Source: Sphingobacteriaceae bacterium
Lineage (GTDB): Bacteria; Bacteroidota; Bacteroidia; B-17B0; Aurantibacillaceae
Assembly: GCA_016705695.1 (NCBI GenBank)
Contig: JADJLA010000009.1
Location: 62,001-126,000 of the forward strand
Direction: 5' to 3'
Length of the DNA: 64,000 nt
This document shows positions 60,880 through 64,000 of the stretch, piece by piece. A program made the translations under genes and the position numbers. The notes under the pieces are model-generated. The model did no database searches, had not been told where the DNA came from, and worked only from the letters and a program-made list of their open reading frames with translations. Positions within the stretch are counted from its first letter, which is position 1; the number at the start of each line of letters is the position of its first letter.

Positions 60880-61431
60880 TTAATAATTTTTTCTTATAGT
60901 GTTTATCTTTTCGTTGAGTTCTTCCTGCGAATACAATGGTATATCCAACGTGTTGTTTTCTAGACTTAAATTTAGTGAATATGCTTGTAAAATAAAATTA
61001 TTAGACGCCATTCTCTTTAAAAGATGATAGATCATGTCGTTTGGGGCGCAATTAACGGCATAGAACTCATTATAAAAATCTTTTAATGGAGATAAGCAGG
61101 TTGCTTCATTCGATCGTATTTGAGGATATTTTTTCAAGATCTCTAGGAACATCGAATTCATATGGTCGTTACTAAATACGGGATGTGGAGATATCTTCAA
61201 AAATGCGGATTCAATTTTTTGTTGTTGAATTGTTCTAAGAAGTGCCGAAATAGAAATATTCGGTTCTATCCCTTTAATTGTAAGCGAATGATATTTTCCA
61301 TCAATAATTACACCAATATGCGGAGGAATACGTTTTACGTGAAGTAAGCAAATAAAAATTCCTTTGGTTAAAGTGGAGTCGGTTAGTTCACCCGGGTTAA
61401 CAGCTATTGAAGCAAATTTTGTTCGTGTCAT
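60880..61431 (-). CDS. Hypothetical protein coupled to dapF
   Basis: A 183-residue protein without a signal peptide or transmembrane helix. It is mixed alpha/beta, with KGIFICLLHVKRIPPHIGVI and DGKYHSLTIKGIEP near the start and EFYAVNCAPNDMIYHLLKRM near 120. The pattern GVIIDGKYHSLTIKG suggests a small enzyme-like fold, but I recognise no family. Its ATG overlaps the dapF stop by 4 nt (ATGA) and the GNAT gene follows after 1 nt. Conservation beside dapF would suggest a cell-wall or lysine-related role; that is inference. Confidence 0.65.
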   Translation of the reverse strand: MTRTKFASIAVNPGELTDSTLTKGIFICLLHVKRIPPHIGVIIDGKYHSLTIKGIEPNISISALLRTIQQQKIESAFLKISPHPVFSNDHMNSMFLEILKKYPQIRSNEATCLSPLKDFYNEFYAVNCAPNDMIYHLLKRMASNNFILQAYSLNLSLENNTLDIPLYSQEELNEKINTIRKNY

Positions 61432-62213
61432 TCTATATCAATAGTACCCTTAAATACAAAATGGGCAGGACCTTCGAGCCAAATATTATAAAATGTATTC
61501 GCAAGTACCTTATCAAATTTTACATTCAGCATTCCGCCTTGTGTTCTTACTGAACAATTATTTTTTGATGTGCTTAAACCAAGACAAGCTGCTGCAAGTG
61601 CTGCGGCGGTAACCCCTGTTCCGCAGGATAAAGTTTCATCCTCAACGCCACGTTCGTATGTTCTTATGTAAATATGGTCGTCAAACTTCTCCATAAAATT
61701 TACATTAGTGCCTTCTTCTTTAAAACGATCGCTGTTTCTGATCTTCCTGCCTTCTTCAACAACATTAAGTGTACTTACTTTTTCAGTTTGTTCTATATAA
61801 TGAGGTGAGCCTGTATTAATAAAAAAATGATTGTTATCCATTTCGATGTTCTTTACATCGTTCATTTTTAACGATACAACATCATCTGGTAATATGAAGG
61901 CATCATGCGGACCGTCTATTGCCAAAAAACGCGCTTTTTCTTTGATGATACCAAGCTGTTTTGCAAAGGCCATAATGCAACGTCCGCCATTACCACACAT
62001 AGAGCTTTCATGACCATCGCTGTTATAATACACCATTTTAAAATCATAACTGATCTCATCCTCAAGTAACATCAATCCATCGGCACCAATTCCAAAATGC
62101 CTATTGCACATAAATTTTATGCGGGCATAACTTAATTGAAGTTTTGATTTACGGTTATCGATCAAAATAAAATCGTTACCTGTTCCTTGGTATTTATAGA
62201 ATTCGATCGTCAT
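61428..62213 (-). CDS. dapF: Diaminopimelate epimerase
   Basis: A 261-residue cytosolic enzyme. FYKYQGTGNDFILIDN opens the N-terminal lobe; SSMCGNGGRCIMAFAKQ near 72 has the first catalytic Cys, and YERGVEDETLSCGTGVTAAA near 200 has the second. It interconverts LL- and meso-diaminopimelate in lysine and peptidoglycan synthesis, the same pathway as dapD at 54891. The start codon overlaps the stop of the upstream membrane-protein gene by 1 nt, and its own stop overlaps the next ATG. Confidence 0.97.
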   Translation of the reverse strand: MTIEFYKYQGTGNDFILIDNRKSKLQLSYARIKFMCNRHFGIGADGLMLLEDEISYDFKMVYYNSDGHESSMCGNGGRCIMAFAKQLGIIKEKARFLAIDGPHDAFILPDDVVSLKMNDVKNIEMDNNHFFINTGSPHYIEQTEKVSTLNVVEEGRKIRNSDRFKEEGTNVNFMEKFDDHIYIRTYERGVEDETLSCGTGVTAAALAAACLGLSTSKNNCSVRTQGGMLNVKFDKVLANTFYNIWLEGPAHFVFKGTIDIE

Positions 62214-62839
62214 TATGAATCTAATTTAGATAGTAATTCAACATTATTCACCTTTACAAGAGGCTGAAAATCCTGCGTTGATTCAAGTTCGTACACAACT
62301 TCAAAACTCTTAATGAAGTACCGACCTTCAAACTGATATAAAAGCAGATCGTTATGATCATTGATGCCATAAAGCATTATTTTGTTCTTTTGAAAACGGT
62401 AACCTTTTGAATTCAATGGTGTTTTCCAAAACTCCATCACATATGAATCTGATTGAATAGAATTAACGCCCGACACGTTTTGTGCAAGCGTATCGTTATT
62501 ATTTGAGTTTGTAAGATTAATGATCTTGATGAGTTTACTTGAAAGCAATTGATCAACTACCACGTTGATTCTGGCGTCAGAATTAATAATACTATCAACT
62601 TCTTTATAATTAACGCGAGCTTGATTGTTAACTTTAATTTTAAAGCGCTCTTTATTCTTTGTTTTTTCTTTTTCCTCGTCAGACCCCACTTTTTGTTCTA
62701 CCACGGTTACTTTATCTGAACCAACTGATCTAATGCTATTGAAAATAGAATCGATCTTAAATAAAAAGAAGGCTATACCAATTAAGAGTCCAATAGAAAC
62801 TCCAAAAACGAAACTCGGTATCTTACGCCTGATCTGCAT
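62213..62839 (-). CDS. Single-pass membrane hypothetical protein upstream of dapF
   Basis: A 208-residue protein with a basic start (MQIRRK), one transmembrane helix (FVFGVSIGLLIGIAFFLFKI, residues about 11-30), a charged linker and an extracytoplasmic beta-rich domain ending in KVNNVELLSKL. Within it are VVDQLLSSKLIKIINLTNSN and YVMEFWKTPLNSKGYRFQKN, the latter a wall-protein-like strand pattern. No family is recognised. Coupling to dapF by a 1-nt overlap and divergence from htrA are the only contextual clues. Confidence 0.65.
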   Translation of the reverse strand: MQIRRKIPSFVFGVSIGLLIGIAFFLFKIDSIFNSIRSVGSDKVTVVEQKVGSDEEKEKTKNKERFKIKVNNQARVNYKEVDSIINSDARINVVVDQLLSSKLIKIINLTNSNNNDTLAQNVSGVNSIQSDSYVMEFWKTPLNSKGYRFQKNKIMLYGINDHNDLLLYQFEGRYFIKSFEVVYELESTQDFQPLVKVNNVELLSKLDS

Positions 62840-62921
62840 TTATTTTAACGTAAATTTAATTAAAAAATTTAACCTTGAGTTAAGCTGTGTTAAAAATAAA
62901 TCAACAGCATATTTTCCATTG

Positions 62922-62929
62922 TAATTTTG
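62922..62929 (+). promoter_or_regulatory. -7 element TAATTTTG upstream of the HtrA gene
   Basis: An exact TAnnTTTG match ending 26 nt before ATG 62956. No TTTG lies at the -33 position, so only the -7 element is called; stress genes often use other sigma factors. Confidence 0.45.
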
Positions 62930-62955
62930 CGTTCATAAGTTAAAATCAATAACAT

Positions 62956-64000
62956 ATGAAAAAGATAGTTTCAAGCATTTTTGTAGTCTTTATGGGCGGT
63001 GTAGCGGCGCTAGGCGCAGTTTATGCGTTTAATTCTTATGAAAACTCCGGCAAGCAGGAGTTAGTTATCGCCTCAAAAACCCCACCTGTTCATTTTACAA
63101 ACTACTCGGCCGCAACAGGAATAGGTAATACTGATTTTACCATGGCCGCCGAAAAATCATTGAATGCGGTAGTATATATAACCACTAAGACCGATCAAAC
63201 GTCGTATGATCCCTTTGCGCAAATATTTGGAGGAACTCCGCAAACTTATGTGCAACAAGCGAGCGGAAGCGGGGTGATAGTGAGTAAAGATGGTTATATT
63301 GTTACCAATCATCACGTAGTGAGTGGCGCCAAGGAAATTGAAGTAACCTTGAATGATAAACGAAATTACAAGGCAGAAGTTGTTGGAACCGATCCTGCCA
63401 CAGAAGTTGCTTTATTAAAGATCAAAGAAAACGATCTTCCTTATATCACTTACGGAAATAGCGATCAAATTAAAATTGGTGAATGGGTATTAGCAGTTGG
63501 AAATCCGTTTAACTTAGAAAGCACTGTAACAGCGGGCATCATAAGTGCAAAAGGAAGAAATCATATCATTAATGGAAAAAATAATCCGATCGAATCGTTC
63601 ATTCAAACAGATGCTGCCGTAAACCCCGGAAATAGTGGTGGCGCTTTGGTAAATACCAATGGAGATCTTATTGGAATAAACACAGCCATTGTTTCAAATG
63701 GCGGAGGTTCTTATGTGGGATACTCTTTTGCCGTTCCGGTTAACATTGTAAAAAAAGTGGTTGGCGATCTTATTGAATTCGGAACCGTTCAACGCGCTTA
63801 CATTGGAGTGAGTTTAATGGACATCAATGCTAAATTTGCTAAAGAGAACAATATTAAAAATCTAAAAGGTGTTTATGTGTCGCGTTTGGTGGAAGGCGGA
63901 AGCGGTGAAGCCGCAGGAATTCAATCGGGTGATGTGATCACAGCGATACAGGATGCTCCGGTAAATAGTGTGAGCGAATTGCATGAGCAAATTGCAAGGT
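62956..64000 (+). CDS. HtrA/DegQ-family periplasmic serine protease, 3' end outside the window
   Basis: The frame is open from ATG 62956 to the window end (348 codons). A signal anchor (residues about 5-25) precedes the trypsin-like domain: SGSGVIVSKDGYIVTNHHVV (catalytic His at about 120), GTDPATEVALLK near 144-155, and DAAVNPGNSGGALVNTNGDL (catalytic Ser in GNSGG). A first PDZ domain begins YIGVSLMDINAKF and continues to the edge. The position usually holding the catalytic Asp (DLAVLK-like) reads Glu 150. The family degrades or refolds damaged envelope proteins. The second PDZ domain, if any, is outside. Confidence 0.93.
   Translation, partial: MKKIVSSIFVVFMGGVAALGAVYAFNSYENSGKQELVIASKTPPVHFTNYSAATGIGNTDFTMAAEKSLNAVVYITTKTDQTSYDPFAQIFGGTPQTYVQQASGSGVIVSKDGYIVTNHHVVSGAKEIEVTLNDKRNYKAEVVGTDPATEVALLKIKENDLPYITYGNSDQIKIGEWVLAVGNPFNLESTVTAGIISAKGRNHIINGKNNPIESFIQTDAAVNPGNSGGALVNTNGDLIGINTAIVSNGGGSYVGYSFAVPVNIVKKVVGDLIEFGTVQRAYIGVSLMDINAKFAKENNIKNLKGVYVSRLVEGGSGEAAGIQSGDVITAIQDAPVNSVSELHEQIAR

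Overview
This is chromosomal DNA from a member of the Bacteroidota, most likely a Flavobacteriales- or Chitinophagales-like lineage; it cannot be placed more finely from this window. The evidence is: low GC; promoters of the Bacteroidota form TTTG-N19/20-TAnnTTTG; almost no Shine-Dalgarno sequences; two secreted proteins with type IX secretion (T9SS) C-terminal domains; PorG-like barrels; DUF349, GWxTD, BT_3928-type and CCC-motif/DUF2752 proteins; and a short housekeeping sigma factor. Most genes are ordinary chromosomal ones. No prophage, insertion sequence, CRISPR array or integrated element was found.

Layout. 0-6 kb: the end of a RecD-like helicase, a PorG-like barrel, htpG, and two tandem WG-repeat genes with duplicated promoters. 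6-12.3 kb: a frameshifted TapB-like gene and a three-gene SMC-type operon (MksF-MksE-MksB, or JetA-JetB-JetC, order) with no JetD nuclease beside it. 12.5-20.5 kb: a mostly minus-strand run with a glycosyltransferase, an inactive and an active M16 peptidase, a GT-C-like membrane protein, an HD-phosphohydrolase/CoaD-like fusion and a nitronate monooxygenase. 20.5-31 kb: a PorG paralogue, DUF1573-yajC-YbbR-coaE, polyprenol mannosyltransferase, a DoxX/thioredoxin-like protein, a CotH protein and a DUF349 protein with a clear promoter. 31-37 kb: a 1117-residue PKD adhesin, CCC/DUF2752, a Wzx-like flippase, and a structured intergenic region ending in tRNA-His. 37-48 kb: AI-2E exporter, GWxTD lipoprotein, metal-dependent hydrolase, parA-parB, beta-propeller-like lipoprotein, barrel and M48 protease.

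48.6-53.4 kb is the most suggestive neighbourhood. A DEAD-box RNA helicase, a cold-shock protein, the housekeeping sigma factor and two acyl-lipid desaturases lie on one strand in that order. A 20-bp inverted repeat sits between helicase and csp, and a terminator abuts the sigma gene. This looks like a cold-adaptation cluster (inference).

53.6-64 kb: GT9 heptosyltransferase, dapD, tRNA-Arg, diacylglycerol kinase, cmk, a GC-rich palindromic repeat, mltG, a seven-haem TPR lipoprotein, a GNAT enzyme, dapF between two uncharacterised genes, and the start of an HtrA protease.

Sequence quality matters here. At least twelve genes carry frameshifts, many at homopolymers, and they include genes expected to be essential such as cmk. 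The density is extreme between about 52.2 and 57 kb, whereas 20.5-47.9 kb is clean. I read these mostly as consensus errors rather than decay, and I give full-extent coordinates for the restored genes.
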